Below are positions 50,268-59,481 of a stretch of DNA of 64,000 nt, piece after piece (the first letter of the stretch is position 1; each line of letters opens with the position of its first letter). This DNA comes from Merdiplasma sp905207905 (GTDB taxonomy: Bacteria; Bacillota; Clostridia; Lachnospirales; Lachnospiraceae). The position numbers were made by a program, and so were the translations under genes. The notes below the pieces were generated by a model. That model was given only the letters and a program-made list of their open reading frames with translations. It did not search any database and was not told the origin of the DNA. The stretch covers positions 1-64,000 of the forward strand of contig CABRXX010000011.1 in the NCBI GenBank assembly GCA_902475025.1. The letters are read 5' to 3'.

Positions 50268-51407
50268 TTACATTGCTGTGTAAGCGCCGTCCTTAATCAC
50301 CATAGCCTTCGGAGCCTTGTTCGGTTCTCCGTCTGCTCCCCAGGTGGTTCCCTCACCGGTAAGGCCGTCATAAGTAATCTCTGTCATAGCAACCTTCATA
50401 GCTTCGCAGATATCAGAAACGCTCATATCCGGAGTAATACCTGCCTGCTCTGCTGCTGCCTTGATAATATACATGCCATCGTAAGCATCTGCTGCAAACT
50501 GATTCGGAACGTCTGTGTAGGCTTCCTGATATTTGGAAACAAAGGCCTGAGTCGCCTCGTCCTCTGCGTCTGCAACGAACGGTGTCAAAAGCATAACGCC
50601 TTCAGCCAGTGCAGTATCAAAATCGTCCACTGCCAGCAGGCCGTCCAATCCATCGCATCCAAAGAAGGTAGGTGCAAATCCCATGCTGTTGGCCTGGGTC
50701 AAAATCAGTGCTGCTTCAGAGTAGTAAATGGGAAGGAATACCATATCCGCCCCCGCATCTTTTGCTTTCTGAAGCTGAACCGTAAAGTCGGTCTTGCTGT
50801 CCTCAGTGAAAGCTTCTGCCGCTACCACCTCAAAGGGCTGATTCTGTGCCTCTGCAGCAAACGTATTATAAATGCCGGAAGAATATACATCCTGGCTGTT
50901 GTAAATCACCGCCACTTTCTCTGCCAGCCCATGTTCGCCAATATACTGAGCGGAAGCTGCACCCTGGTTAGGGTCAGAGAAGCAAACGCGAAATGCATTT
51001 TCCCCTGCAATACTCTCTACCGCAGATCCGGAAGGAGTCAGCTGAAATAGATTGTCAGCGGAGGTCTCCGCCACTACTGCTGCGCAGGGCTTGGAAGTAA
51101 CTGTTCCCAGAAGCATCTGCATTCCCCAGTCCTTCAAGGTATTGTAAGCATTCACTGCTTTCTCTGTGTCATGCTCATCATCCTGGGGATTGAATTCCAC
51201 CTGATAGCCATTGATTCCTCCCGCCTCATTGATCTCATCTACTGCGATCTGAATAGCATTCATAACCGCCTGGCCGTATACGGCTGCGCCGCCGCTTAAA
51301 GGACCGATGCCGCCGATCTTAAATGTCTCTCCCTCTGCAAAAGCTGCTGTGGATAATACCATACTTGCTGCCAGAGCCGCACTGGCCACTTTCACTAATT
51401 TTTTCAT
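50268..51407 (-). CDS. livJ: Branched-chain amino acid ABC transporter substrate-binding protein LivJ
   Basis: This extracytoplasmic Peripla_BP_6 binding protein delivers leucine, isoleucine, valine or related ligands to LivHMGF. Start at 51407 behind AGGAGG gives 379 residues. The signal peptide ends STAAFA before EGETFKIGGIGPLSGG. It has an Ala-X-Ala cleavage site and no lipobox Cys, like the sugar binding protein at 2673. Two lobes typical of the family follow (AVYGQAVMNAIQIAVDEIN…). It is the first gene of the operon. Confidence 0.93.
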   Translation of the reverse strand: MKKLVKVASAALAASMVLSTAAFAEGETFKIGGIGPLSGGAAVYGQAVMNAIQIAVDEINEAGGINGYQVEFNPQDDEHDTEKAVNAYNTLKDWGMQMLLGTVTSKPCAAVVAETSADNLFQLTPSGSAVESIAGENAFRVCFSDPNQGAASAQYIGEHGLAEKVAVIYNSQDVYSSGIYNTFAAEAQNQPFEVVAAEAFTEDSKTDFTVQLQKAKDAGADMVFLPIYYSEAALILTQANSMGFAPTFFGCDGLDGLLAVDDFDTALAEGVMLLTPFVADAEDEATQAFVSKYQEAYTDVPNQFAADAYDGMYIIKAAAEQAGITPDMSVSDICEAMKVAMTEITYDGLTGEGTTWGADGEPNKAPKAMVIKDGAYTAM

Positions 51408-51488
51408 AATCCTTTCCTCCTGTCCTTTTCCTCCTGTCCGCTTTTCCAAAAACTTTTGGAAAAACGCCTCCGGAAAACTCATGTGACC

Positions 51489-51517
51489 ATTTTACCCTCA
51501 AAAAACCTATCCGTCAA
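51489..51517 (-). promoter_or_regulatory. Promoter of the liv operon
   Basis: TTGACG and TAAAAT are separated by 17 bp on the minus strand, about 80 bp before the livJ start codon. The remainder of the gap up to 51842 holds family B copy 2 and the proS terminator. Confidence 0.7.
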
Positions 51518-51655
51518 TCCCATTTCTTACAAAAATTCAAAAAATTTTACGGAATTTGTTTTTATACGTTTAATATTTTGTGTTTTTCATTTTTAAAATT
51601 AAAATTTTTTCGCTGCTAGGAGGAATGGAATGCTGCATGCTGCCGGGAGCTCCAT

Positions 51656-51772
51656 GCAGACTTCTCCGCCTGGATTGAACCGTTTTGGCCACGTTTTTCC
51701 TGCCGCCGCAGTGCGATCCTGCCAAGCATTTTTCTTTTATAGAAAGAAAATTTACTTTCCTTTCAATAAAAA
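51656..51772. repeat. Family B structured repeat, copy 2
   Basis: It shares GCAGACTTCTCCGCCTG and then the core CCGCCGCAGTGCGATCCTGC followed by CAAGCATTTT with copy 1, and the same inner hairpin and TTGGC/GCCAA stem. Like copies 1 and 3 it follows the terminator region of a minus-strand gene, here proS. Confidence 0.75.
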
Positions 51773-51825
51773 AACAAAGCTGCTGCAAAAGCAGATGACT
51801 CATCTACTTTTACAGCAGCCGCTTT
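51768..51825 (-). terminator. Rho-independent terminator of proS
   Basis: On the minus strand AAAGCGGCTGCTGTAAAAG pairs with CTTTTGCAGCAGCTTT around AGATGA/TCATCT, followed by GTTTTTTT. It begins about 18 bp after the stop codon. Confidence 0.85.
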
Positions 51826-51842
51826 CCATTTGTTATGTTATC

Positions 51843-53282
51843 TTAATAAGCCTTTCCCCAGTAAACCATGGCCTTGGCTGGACGTCCGCAGCAGACGCAG
51901 GTCTCCCCGGTTTTCTCCTGCTTAAAGGGCATACACCGGGAGGTTACGCCCATCTCCTCTTTGATAGCATCCTCACAGGCCTGATCGCCGCACCACATAG
52001 CCTTGATAAAGCCGGGCTGATTGTCTGCGATCTTCTGAAACTCTTCTTTTGTGGCAGCCGTGTAGGTATGACTTTCCATATGCTTTCTGGCACGCTCCAG
52101 CATCTCCTTCTGCATAGTGTCTAAAATCTCCTGAATCTTTCCGGTAAGTTCCCCGAAGGTCACGATCGCCTTTTCCCTGGTATCTCTTCGCACTACCACT
52201 GCATGCCCCGCCTCAATATCCTTGGGGCCCAACTCGATGCGCACCGGTATTCCGCGCATCTCCTGCTCTGAGAACTTCCAGCCCGGACTCTTGTCAGAAT
52301 CATCCATGCGGGCGCGGATTCCGGCAGCTTGCAGGCTCTTCCACACTTCCTCCGCCTTTTCTAAAACCCCTTCCTTCTTCTGCTGAATGGGAATCACCAT
52401 GGCCTGCACCGGAGCGATTCTGGGAGGAAGCACCAGTCCGCTGTTGTCTCCATGAACCATAATCACAGCGCCGATGAGACGGGTAGTCATTCCCCAAGAG
52501 GTCTGATGCACATATTTCAGCGTATTGTCCTTATCCGTGTACTGGATACCAAAAGCTTTGGCAAAGCCGTCTCCAAAATTGTGGCTGGTGCCGGACTGAA
52601 GAGCCTTTCCATCGTGCATCAGCGCCTCAATGGTGTAGGTGGCCTCCGCCCCTGCGAATTTTTCTTTGTCCGTCTTTTTCCCGCGGATCACCGGCATAGC
52701 CAGCACTTCCTCACAAAAATCCGCATACACATTCAGCATCTGAATGGTGCGCTCCTCCGCCTCTTTTGCAGTGGCATGAGCAGTGTGGCCTTCCTGCCAC
52801 AAAAATTCTCTGGAGCGCAGGAAAGGTCTGGTGGTCTTCTCCCACCGCACCACGGAACACCACTGATTATAAACCTTGGGCAAATCCCGGTAAGAATGAA
52901 TATCATTGGCATAAAAATCACAAAACAGGGTCTCGGAAGTGGGACGCACGCAGAGACGCTCCTGGAGAGGCTCCAGACCGCCGTGAGTCACCCAGGCTAC
53001 CTCCGGGGCAAACCCTTCCACATGATCTTTCTCCTTCTGGAGCAGGCTCTCTGGAATAAACATGGGCAGATATACATTCTGCACCCCAGTCTCCTTAAAT
53101 CTTCGATCCAGCTCCTGCTGGATGTTCTCCCAGATGGCATAGCCTGCCGGTTTGATCACCATGCAGCCCTTTACGCTGGTGTAGTCAATCAGTTCTGCTT
53201 TCTTCACAACGTCTGTGTACCATTGTGCGAAATCTTCTTCCATGGAAGTGATGGCTTCCACTAATTTTTTGTCTTTTGCCAT
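51843..53282 (-). CDS. proS: Proline--tRNA ligase (short, archaeal/eukaryote-like type)
   Basis: This class II synthetase charges tRNA-Pro. The 479-residue length and the absence of the inserted editing domain mark it as the ProS type 3 (archaeal/eukaryotic-like) form common in clostridia. Class II motifs are seen in EFLWQEGHTAH (motif 2 region), the proline-binding THGG and RPTSETLFC, and a C-terminal zinc-binding-like Cys set. It is controlled by a proline T-box leader, and a family A repeat lies between the leader and the start codon. Confidence 0.96.
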   Translation of the reverse strand: MAKDKKLVEAITSMEEDFAQWYTDVVKKAELIDYTSVKGCMVIKPAGYAIWENIQQELDRRFKETGVQNVYLPMFIPESLLQKEKDHVEGFAPEVAWVTHGGLEPLQERLCVRPTSETLFCDFYANDIHSYRDLPKVYNQWCSVVRWEKTTRPFLRSREFLWQEGHTAHATAKEAEERTIQMLNVYADFCEEVLAMPVIRGKKTDKEKFAGAEATYTIEALMHDGKALQSGTSHNFGDGFAKAFGIQYTDKDNTLKYVHQTSWGMTTRLIGAVIMVHGDNSGLVLPPRIAPVQAMVIPIQQKKEGVLEKAEEVWKSLQAAGIRARMDDSDKSPGWKFSEQEMRGIPVRIELGPKDIEAGHAVVVRRDTREKAIVTFGELTGKIQEILDTMQKEMLERARKHMESHTYTAATKEEFQKIADNQPGFIKAMWCGDQACEDAIKEEMGVTSRCMPFKQEKTGETCVCCGRPAKAMVYWGKAY

Positions 53283-53303
53283 TTTAATCTCCTTTCATGC
53301 CTG

Positions 53304-53409
53304 ACAAAATACGTATCCCAGCGGATTTCCGGTGTATTTTTCGCAGAAAACAGATTTGTTTTCAAAAAAAGTACCCGAAAGAGTGCCGCCGGAGGTATTC
53401 TGCAACATC
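53304..53409. repeat. Family A palindromic repeat, copy 3 (diverged)
   Basis: It shares the GCGGATTTCCGGTGTATTTTTC and ACCCGAAAGAGTGCCGCCGG blocks and the GCAACATC end with copies 1 and 2; the central hairpin has decayed. It lies within the proS leader, between the T-box terminator and the start codon, so it is transcribed whenever proS is. Confidence 0.7.
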
Positions 53410-53451
53410 AAAAACCCCGGCCCCCGTGCATTCTCTGCACAGGGACCGGGG
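53410..53451 (-). terminator. T-box terminator of proS
   Basis: On the minus strand CCCCGGTCCCTGTGCA pairs with TGCACGGGGGCCGGGG and TTTTTG follows. It is the off-state of the T-box. Confidence 0.85.
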
Positions 53452-53704
53452 TAAGCATTCTATTTTACCTTCGGCGGTACCACCCTGATTAATGAAGAAA
53501 CTGCGCTGCAGCTCTGATCGTTCTGTTACCGGTCTGCCGTCTGAAGTCCTCTTCATTCTCTCATTGTTCCGTTATCGCCGGAAGTACGTCCTGCTTTCGC
53601 AGGCAGCTCCAAGGCGGGTTCCATACCTTCCGGCCAAGGACTCTCACCAACCGTCCTCTCTCTGGGGCCTTTCTGTATGTACTGTCCCTCTTCTACGCTC
53701 TGTA
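53410..53704 (-). ncRNA. T-box riboswitch, proline-specific (proS leader)
   Basis: The minus strand contains the invariant T-box sequence AGGGTGGTACCGC (53471-53490 region). Upstream are the typical stem I features, including GGTTGGTGAGAGTCC and the specifier segment GAACCCGCCTTGGAGC. The specifier codon reads CCC, a proline codon, which agrees with the downstream gene. An uncharged tRNA-Pro would favour the antiterminator and raise proS expression. Confidence 0.9.
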
Positions 53705-53710
53705 ATCAAC

Positions 53711-53739
53711 AGTTTAGCCTGCCAGCCAACATTTGTCAA
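53711..53739 (-). promoter_or_regulatory. Promoter of the proS T-box transcript
   Basis: TTGACA and TAAACT are separated by 17 bp on the minus strand. The -35 box overlaps the last codons of the upstream hydrolase gene. Confidence 0.7.
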
Positions 53740-55124
53740 GAGATTTCTCCCTGCACAAACGCTGCAACATCATCAATCACCTGGGGATCTACATGGCCTG
53801 CAGCCGCATATTCTGTAATGTCCCGCTTTCCCTGGGTAGGCATCATCAAATGATTCAGCCCTGCATACAGGTGAAAAACAACATTGTCCCGATTCCCCAC
53901 AGTGTCCTTCCACAGCTGATAATCCGTTTCCGGATATACCTGAAAGTCTGCATCTCCCTGAAGAATCAGCATAGGCTGCTTCACCTGGTCAATAAAATTC
54001 ATCCCGCAGTATTCCTTTACAGACTGCCAATATCCTGCAGGGATGCCAAGAAGAAGGGTCTCTGGATTCTGATCGTCCAATTCCTCCCTCAGCACCTTGG
54101 TGTCAGCCTCGATCTGAGCGATCTGAGTCTCCAAAAGCTCCTGTTGTTCCTCTGGAAGATCCTGATTCTTGAGCGTTTGGATCACCTCCTGATTCTGGTC
54201 ATAACTTAACTCCCACAAAGGACGAAGGGTTCCTGCCATAGAGATCACTCCGGCAAGATCTGGATTCTTAGCTGCAACAGCCGGGATCAGAGCGCCTCCC
54301 AGAGAATGGCCCAGAACATAGATCCGGCTGCCGTCCACCTGCGCTTCCTCTCGCATCAGCTCAATGGCTGCATTCACATCATCCAATGTTTCCTCCCGAA
54401 GGGTCAGGGAAGCTCCCAGCTCTGCCGCATTTTCCGGGTATACAAAATGGCGCTTGTCGTAGCGCAGCGTTGCAATTCCCTGCTTAGCCAGTCCTCTGGC
54501 CAGATCTGCAAAGGGCCTGTTTCCATTATAATTCTCATCCCGGTCAGAAGATCCGGATCCCTGCACTAAAATCACCACCGGCGGCTTTTCTTTTCCCTCC
54601 GGAAGGGTCAAAGTTCCCTCCAACGGCAGCGCCGGATCTCCTGCTACGGTTACCGTCACTTCCCTATAAGCAGCTTCCCCCTCGCTTTCCTCCGTCTCCT
54701 CCTGTTTCGGCGGAAGCGGCGCATAGGTGGTCCGCATCCCTGCAATCAGTCCTTCGCTGTCATACACCACATTCACCTGAAGGCCATTTTTCTCAAACTC
54801 TTCCAGAACAGACACCACATAATATACATCCTGCGAAACTCCTTCCACAGACACTGTTCCGATGTGTTCCCCCAGTGCAGAGACGGCAGCCACAAAGCCT
54901 TCCTCCAACTGCTTGGCGGTAAGACTCTCTGTCATAACCGCATCGAACTTTTCCGTCACTGCCTCAAAGTTGCCCTCCAGCATATCTGCCACCACCTGGC
55001 AGGCATCTGTCTTAAGTGTCTCCTCCGAAGGCATGGCAGCTCCGAAGGCGGCGTTCCCCAAGCAGCCTGCCAACAGGAAGACTGCTGCTCCTGGTATTCT
55101 CCATTTTCCAAAGCTCTTTTTCAT
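53736..55124 (-). CDS. Secreted or lipid-anchored alpha/beta hydrolase with N-terminal DUF3887-like domain
   Basis: The 462-residue product starts with a signal peptide ending in a possible lipobox (FLLAGC). Residues 35-135 resemble the DUF3887 domain found before clostridial hydrolases. The rest is an alpha/beta hydrolase of the dienelactone/prolyl oligopeptidase type, with the nucleophile in LGHSLGGAL, an acid in LQGDADFQV and the His in GLNHLMM. An insert of about 60 residues rich in Glu and Gln separates the nucleophile from the acid. The substrate is unknown; an esterase or peptidase at the cell surface is likely. Confidence 0.85.
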   Translation of the reverse strand: MKKSFGKWRIPGAAVFLLAGCLGNAAFGAAMPSEETLKTDACQVVADMLEGNFEAVTEKFDAVMTESLTAKQLEEGFVAAVSALGEHIGTVSVEGVSQDVYYVVSVLEEFEKNGLQVNVVYDSEGLIAGMRTTYAPLPPKQEETEESEGEAAYREVTVTVAGDPALPLEGTLTLPEGKEKPPVVILVQGSGSSDRDENYNGNRPFADLARGLAKQGIATLRYDKRHFVYPENAAELGASLTLREETLDDVNAAIELMREEAQVDGSRIYVLGHSLGGALIPAVAAKNPDLAGVISMAGTLRPLWELSYDQNQEVIQTLKNQDLPEEQQELLETQIAQIEADTKVLREELDDQNPETLLLGIPAGYWQSVKEYCGMNFIDQVKQPMLILQGDADFQVYPETDYQLWKDTVGNRDNVVFHLYAGLNHLMMPTQGKRDITEYAAAGHVDPQVIDDVAAFVQGEIS

Positions 55125-55243
55125 ATTTTTCTCCTTTCCGGCTTTTCAAAAAACGCCTGACTGCTGTACTTGTGAAATCTCCAAATTTCTCTGCTGTGCG
55201 AACCGCCCATCGTCTAAATCTGCAAAATCTCAACAGCCTCATT

Positions 55244-56680
55244 TCAAACTTCCTTTTTCCTAAGAGGCCCCTTTCCTTCTCCGAGACTCCGATATATCGT
55301 TGCATACATGGTAATATAGCAGGCTAAGCCTCCGATAAAATTGGAAATTGGCTCTGCCAGAAATACTCCTGCAGCCCCCAGCCCTCCGACATAGGGCAGC
55401 CAGATGGTAAGGGGCACTACTATCACAATCTTTCGGAACAGAGAAAAAAACACCGCCTGTTTCGCCTTTCCCAGAGCTACATAGGTACTCTGCCCGGCGG
55501 ACTGGAAGGCCATCATTACAAAACCGAAAAAATACAGTTTCAGGGATGGGACTCCCTGAGCCAAAAGCTGGGGATCGCTGTTGAACAGCCGGATCCAGGC
55601 AGCAGGAAACAGCAAAGTAGAAAGCCAGGCCAAGCCTGTGTACAATATGCACACCCAGGTTTGGAAACGAATTCCCTGTCTCACCCGATCATACTTTTCC
55701 GCCCCGTAATTAAAACTGATCACCGGCTGAGCGCCTGCTGTAATCCCGGAAGCCGGAAGGGAAATCACAGTACGCACAGAATTCACTACAGTCATGATGG
55801 CAATGTAAAGATCTCCTCCAAAAATACTCAGCATCTTATTGCAGGCCAACTGCACGGCAGAGTTTGTGAAATTCATGATAAACCCCGTAAGACCAAGCCC
55901 GCAGATCTCCCTCACCAGTTCTGGCTCAAACCGGATCTGCTTTCTCTCCAAGCACAGGATCGCCTGCTTTCCCGTTAAAAACCGAAGCACCCAGAGAGCG
56001 GAAACCGCCTGGGATATTACGGTAGCCAGGGCTGCTCCCTGCACGCCCATCCCAAATCCGAAGATCAGCACCGGATCCAGAATAATATTCAGCACCGCCC
56101 CCAGTGCAATAGTCATCATGCCAATTTTCCCAAATCCCTGGGAATTAATAAAGGGATTCATACCAAGACTGATCATCACAAACAAGGTTCCCAGAGAATA
56201 AATCCGCATATACTCGGCCGCATAGGTGTAAGTAGCTTCGCTGGCCCCGAAGGCCCGGAGAATAGGCGTCTCAAAAAGCTGCAGGCCTGCTGTCAGCGTA
56301 ACGGCCGTCAGCACCAGCATAAAAAAGGACACTCCTATAATCTGCCTGGCCCGCGGGTAATCCTGCTTTCCTCTGGCAATGGAACAAAGGGGCGCCCCTC
56401 CGGTTCCAAAAAGCCCGGCAAAGGCATTAATCAGCGTGATGATAGGAAAACAAATCCCCACTCCTGTCAGCGCCAGAGTTCCCGCTTCCGGTATCTTCCC
56501 GATATAGATCCGGTCCACAATATTGTATAAAACATTCAGAAGCTCTGCCATGGTCATAGGCACCGCCATCCGCACAATATTAGCGCCCACGCTTCCCTGG
56601 CTGAAATCATTCTGTACCGGTTTGCTCTTTCTCAATCCTTTCCACTCCCAAATCCGCATTTGTTTCTTTTTGTTTTTCAT
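55244..56680 (-). CDS. MATE-family exporter (third copy)
   Basis: This 478-residue, 12-helix MATE transporter has the motifs LLNVLYNIVDRIYIGKI and GITAGAQPVISFNYGAEK. It is clearly closer to the copy at 17969 than to the one at 22198. The basic N-terminal leader of about 25 residues is cytosolic. No regulator is adjacent. The ribosome site is weak (GGTGG), so the exact start among nearby codons is uncertain. Confidence 0.92.
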   Translation of the reverse strand: MKNKKKQMRIWEWKGLRKSKPVQNDFSQGSVGANIVRMAVPMTMAELLNVLYNIVDRIYIGKIPEAGTLALTGVGICFPIITLINAFAGLFGTGGAPLCSIARGKQDYPRARQIIGVSFFMLVLTAVTLTAGLQLFETPILRAFGASEATYTYAAEYMRIYSLGTLFVMISLGMNPFINSQGFGKIGMMTIALGAVLNIILDPVLIFGFGMGVQGAALATVISQAVSALWVLRFLTGKQAILCLERKQIRFEPELVREICGLGLTGFIMNFTNSAVQLACNKMLSIFGGDLYIAIMTVVNSVRTVISLPASGITAGAQPVISFNYGAEKYDRVRQGIRFQTWVCILYTGLAWLSTLLFPAAWIRLFNSDPQLLAQGVPSLKLYFFGFVMMAFQSAGQSTYVALGKAKQAVFFSLFRKIVIVVPLTIWLPYVGGLGAAGVFLAEPISNFIGGLACYITMYATIYRSLGEGKGPLRKKEV

Positions 56681-56752
56681 ATTCTCTAGGCCACCGTCCT
56701 TTCGGCAGGCCCGACTTTCCCAGGCTCCGGAATCTCCGCTCCTGTTGGCAAC

Positions 56753-57898
56753 TTACTCCTTCTTGATTCTTCTCCCCGCCTGAATCATAGCAAACATTCG
56801 CCTGGCTGCATTGAGAAACAGTTCTTCTGCATTGGCCATGGCCGCCTCTATTGTCATTGGGCCATTGATGGTTGTCATCAGAGAATCCACCCCATATCGG
56901 CAGATTTCCATGGCGCCCTCACCCATGCCCCCCACAAGGGCAATGCAGGGGATCTGTCTATTCTTTGCCGCCATCCCAACTCCGGAAAGGACTTTTCCTC
57001 TTACTGACTGGGAATCCGTCCGCCCTTCCCCGGTCACCACCAGATCTGCCCCCTCAAGAACCCGGTCAAACTCCAGGATATCCAGGATCGTCTCTATCCC
57101 AGACTGCAGCCTGGCATCAAGAAAGGCCATCAGGCCTGCCCCCAGGCCTCCTGCGGCTCCCGCCCCCGGTATCTTTGCAAAATCCCGTCCAAAAGTGCGC
57201 TCCAACACTTTTGCATACCGGGCCATGCCCTTTTCCAAAAACTCCTGATCCTCCTTTGAGGCACCCTTCTGAGGGCCAAAAACAAAAGCTGCTCCCTCCG
57301 GTCCCAGCAAAGGATTGGTCACATCACAGATCACTGTGGTCTTTATCATTCTTGCCAGGGGATGAAACTGCTCCAGATCAATCCTGGCAATCCTTCCTAA
57401 AAATTCCGGCAGCGGCTCCAACTCTCTGGCTGCCTCATCAAAAAATCTGGCTCCCAAAGCTGCCATACAACCCAGTCCTCCGTCATTGGTAGCGCTGCCT
57501 CCAATGGCAATGGTAAGATTTTGGCATCCATGTTCCAGAGCGTCCAGAATCATCTGTCCGGTTCCGTAGGTGCTGGCTCTGCGGATATCTCTTCGCTGCG
57601 GTTCTACCAGCGGAAGCCCGGAGGCCGCTGCCATCTCGATTATGGCACGGTTTTCCTGATAAATCCCGTAGCTGGCCAGTATCTGCATTCCCATAGGGTC
57701 TGACACCCGCACGCTCTGGTATCTTCCATCCACAGCCCGAAGAACCGCCTCCAAAGCGCCCTCCCCTCCGTCTGATACGGGAAGTGAGACTGTCTCACAC
57801 TCCGGCCACACCTCTCTGGCCGCCTGAGTCAAAAGCCCGCAGATCTGTTCTGCTGACAGGCTTCCCTTATAGGAATCCGGTGCAAATACCAGTTTCAT
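56753..57898 (-). CDS. glxK: Glycerate kinase (GarK/GlxK family)
   Basis: This cytosolic kinase phosphorylates glycerate, normally giving 2-phosphoglycerate in this family, and so feeds glycolysis. The 381-residue product opens with the family motif APDSYKGSLSA. It continues with PVSDGGEGALEA, IAIGGSATNDGGLG, GAAGGLGAGL and VTGEGRTDSQS. It follows proC by 19 bp. Confidence 0.94.
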   Translation of the reverse strand: MKLVFAPDSYKGSLSAEQICGLLTQAAREVWPECETVSLPVSDGGEGALEAVLRAVDGRYQSVRVSDPMGMQILASYGIYQENRAIIEMAAASGLPLVEPQRRDIRRASTYGTGQMILDALEHGCQNLTIAIGGSATNDGGLGCMAALGARFFDEAARELEPLPEFLGRIARIDLEQFHPLARMIKTTVICDVTNPLLGPEGAAFVFGPQKGASKEDQEFLEKGMARYAKVLERTFGRDFAKIPGAGAAGGLGAGLMAFLDARLQSGIETILDILEFDRVLEGADLVVTGEGRTDSQSVRGKVLSGVGMAAKNRQIPCIALVGGMGEGAMEICRYGVDSLMTTINGPMTIEAAMANAEELFLNAARRMFAMIQAGRRIKKE

Positions 57899-57917
57899 CT
57901 GTGTCTCCTCCCCTGTC

Positions 57918-58712
57918 CTACATTTCCCGGGACTTTCGGATGCAGGCCCGCTCCGCCGCTATCACTGCGCTCCGAAACCCTTTTTCTTCCAGAACCTCCA
58001 CAGCCTCAATGGTAGTTCCTCCCGGAGAGCATACCATATCCTTTAAAGCTCCCGGATGCATTCCCGTCTCCAGCATCAGCTTTGCGCTTCCTAACACCGC
58101 CTGAGCGGCAAACTCATAGGCCTGGGCTCTTGGCATTCCCTCTGCCACAGCCCCGTCTGCCAGAGCCTCGATAAAGAGGAATACATAAGCCGGAGAACTG
58201 CCAGACACTCCCGGCACTACATCCATCAGGTGTTCCGGCACCACCTGGGCCCTTCCGAAACATCGGATGAGGGAGATCACCTGCTCAAGCTCCTCCTCTG
58301 TCACCAGATCGTTAGCACACAGGCCGGTCATCCCCTCCTTCACCATAGCAGGTGTATTGGGCATCGCCCGAGCAATCTTAAGTGCTCTGCCAAACTGCTC
58401 TTTCAGCCACTGAAGCGTTTTTCCCGGTGCAATGGACACCACCAGGGTATCCGTACTCACACAGTCTTTGATTTCCTGAATTACCTCCTCATAATACTGA
58501 GGTTTTACCGCCAAAAACAGGATGTGCGCAAACTCGGCCACCTGACGGTTGTCCTCTCCCAGCCGGATCTTTAACTCTTCCCGGATCTTTCTTCTGGTGG
58601 AAGCTGATCTGGCGGACGCCATCACCTCTTCTCCTGACGCAGAGCCACTATCCAGAATCCCTCCGATCATGGCCGATGCCATATTTCCGCATCCAATAAA
58701 TCCAATTTTCAT
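57918..58712 (-). CDS. proC: Pyrroline-5-carboxylate reductase
   Basis: This enzyme performs the last step of proline synthesis, reducing pyrroline-5-carboxylate with NAD(P)H. Start at 58712 (AGGAGG five bases upstream) gives 264 residues. The NAD(P)-binding motif GFIGCGNMASAMIGG is at the N-terminus, and the C-terminal signature VSGSSPAYVFLFIEALAD leads into the helical dimer domain. Confidence 0.95.
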   Translation of the reverse strand: MKIGFIGCGNMASAMIGGILDSGSASGEEVMASARSASTRRKIREELKIRLGEDNRQVAEFAHILFLAVKPQYYEEVIQEIKDCVSTDTLVVSIAPGKTLQWLKEQFGRALKIARAMPNTPAMVKEGMTGLCANDLVTEEELEQVISLIRCFGRAQVVPEHLMDVVPGVSGSSPAYVFLFIEALADGAVAEGMPRAQAYEFAAQAVLGSAKLMLETGMHPGALKDMVCSPGGTTIEAVEVLEEKGFRSAVIAAERACIRKSREM

Positions 58713-58815
58713 ACCAACCTCCTGAACCTTTGGTTCTGTATCCCTCGCTCCGTATTCCAAGGACACCGCTTTTTCACAGACATCTATTTTCTAATTTCCT
58801 CTTTTTCGTGTTCCC

Positions 58816-59466
58816 TCACTGATCCAGCCAGGTTTTCGGCAAATTCCAGCGATAGTAGGCTGCCAGGAACCGGATCAGAATCACCACCACTGCCCCGGAC
58901 ATCATGCCTCCTAAATCTCCCAGACATCCGGCGCCGAAAACACAGACAAAAGCGCCTGCAATGGAAGCGCAGGCATAGATATGCTTGGTGAGAATGTAAG
59001 GCTTTTCCTGGGCCATCACATCCCGCAGAAGGCCGCCGCCCACACCGGTAAGCACTCCCACAAATACCAGAAGAAACTTCTGATCATACCCTGCCTTCCA
59101 GGCAGTGTTGATGCCCACCACAGTGAAGATGCCAAGCCCCAGGGAATCGCAAAGCAGCATCACCCGGTCATAGATCAGGCCTATCTTTCCCTTTACCCAG
59201 CTGTGATTAACAGCCACAATCACAAACATCAATATGGAGACTCCAAGAGCCACCAGAGTGTACACCGGGCTTCGGAACATGCCCGGCGGAGTGATTCCAA
59301 GGATCAGATCCCGAATCAATCCTCCACCCACAGAAGTGGTCACTCCCAGCACACAGACTCCAAAAAGATCCATCTCTTTTCGGATTCCCAACATGGCCCC
59401 GGAAGATGCAAAGGCCACTGTTCCAATGATCTCCATAAGAAATACTATCAAATCTGAATATTCCAT
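58816..59466 (-). CDS. YadS/UPF0126 (TRIC-like) membrane protein
   Basis: This 216-residue integral membrane protein consists of two repeated halves, each with the glycine-rich GVTTSVGGGLIRDLIL / GVLTGVGGGLLRDVMA signature of the UPF0126/YadS family. Seven helices are expected. Distant prokaryotic relatives of TRIC channels have this fold, so a cation channel role is plausible. It follows the YkgJ-type gene by 15 bp. Confidence 0.9.
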   Translation of the reverse strand: MEYSDLIVFLMEIIGTVAFASSGAMLGIRKEMDLFGVCVLGVTTSVGGGLIRDLILGITPPGMFRSPVYTLVALGVSILMFVIVAVNHSWVKGKIGLIYDRVMLLCDSLGLGIFTVVGINTAWKAGYDQKFLLVFVGVLTGVGGGLLRDVMAQEKPYILTKHIYACASIAGAFVCVFGAGCLGDLGGMMSGAVVVILIRFLAAYYRWNLPKTWLDQ

Positions 59467-59481
59467 CGCTCTTTTCCGTCC

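Noticed and set aside
48692..50296. Long plus-strand open frame of 534 codons
   Set aside because: It is antisense to livM and livH, has His/Gln-rich composition without domains and no ribosome site; it is a shadow of the real genes.
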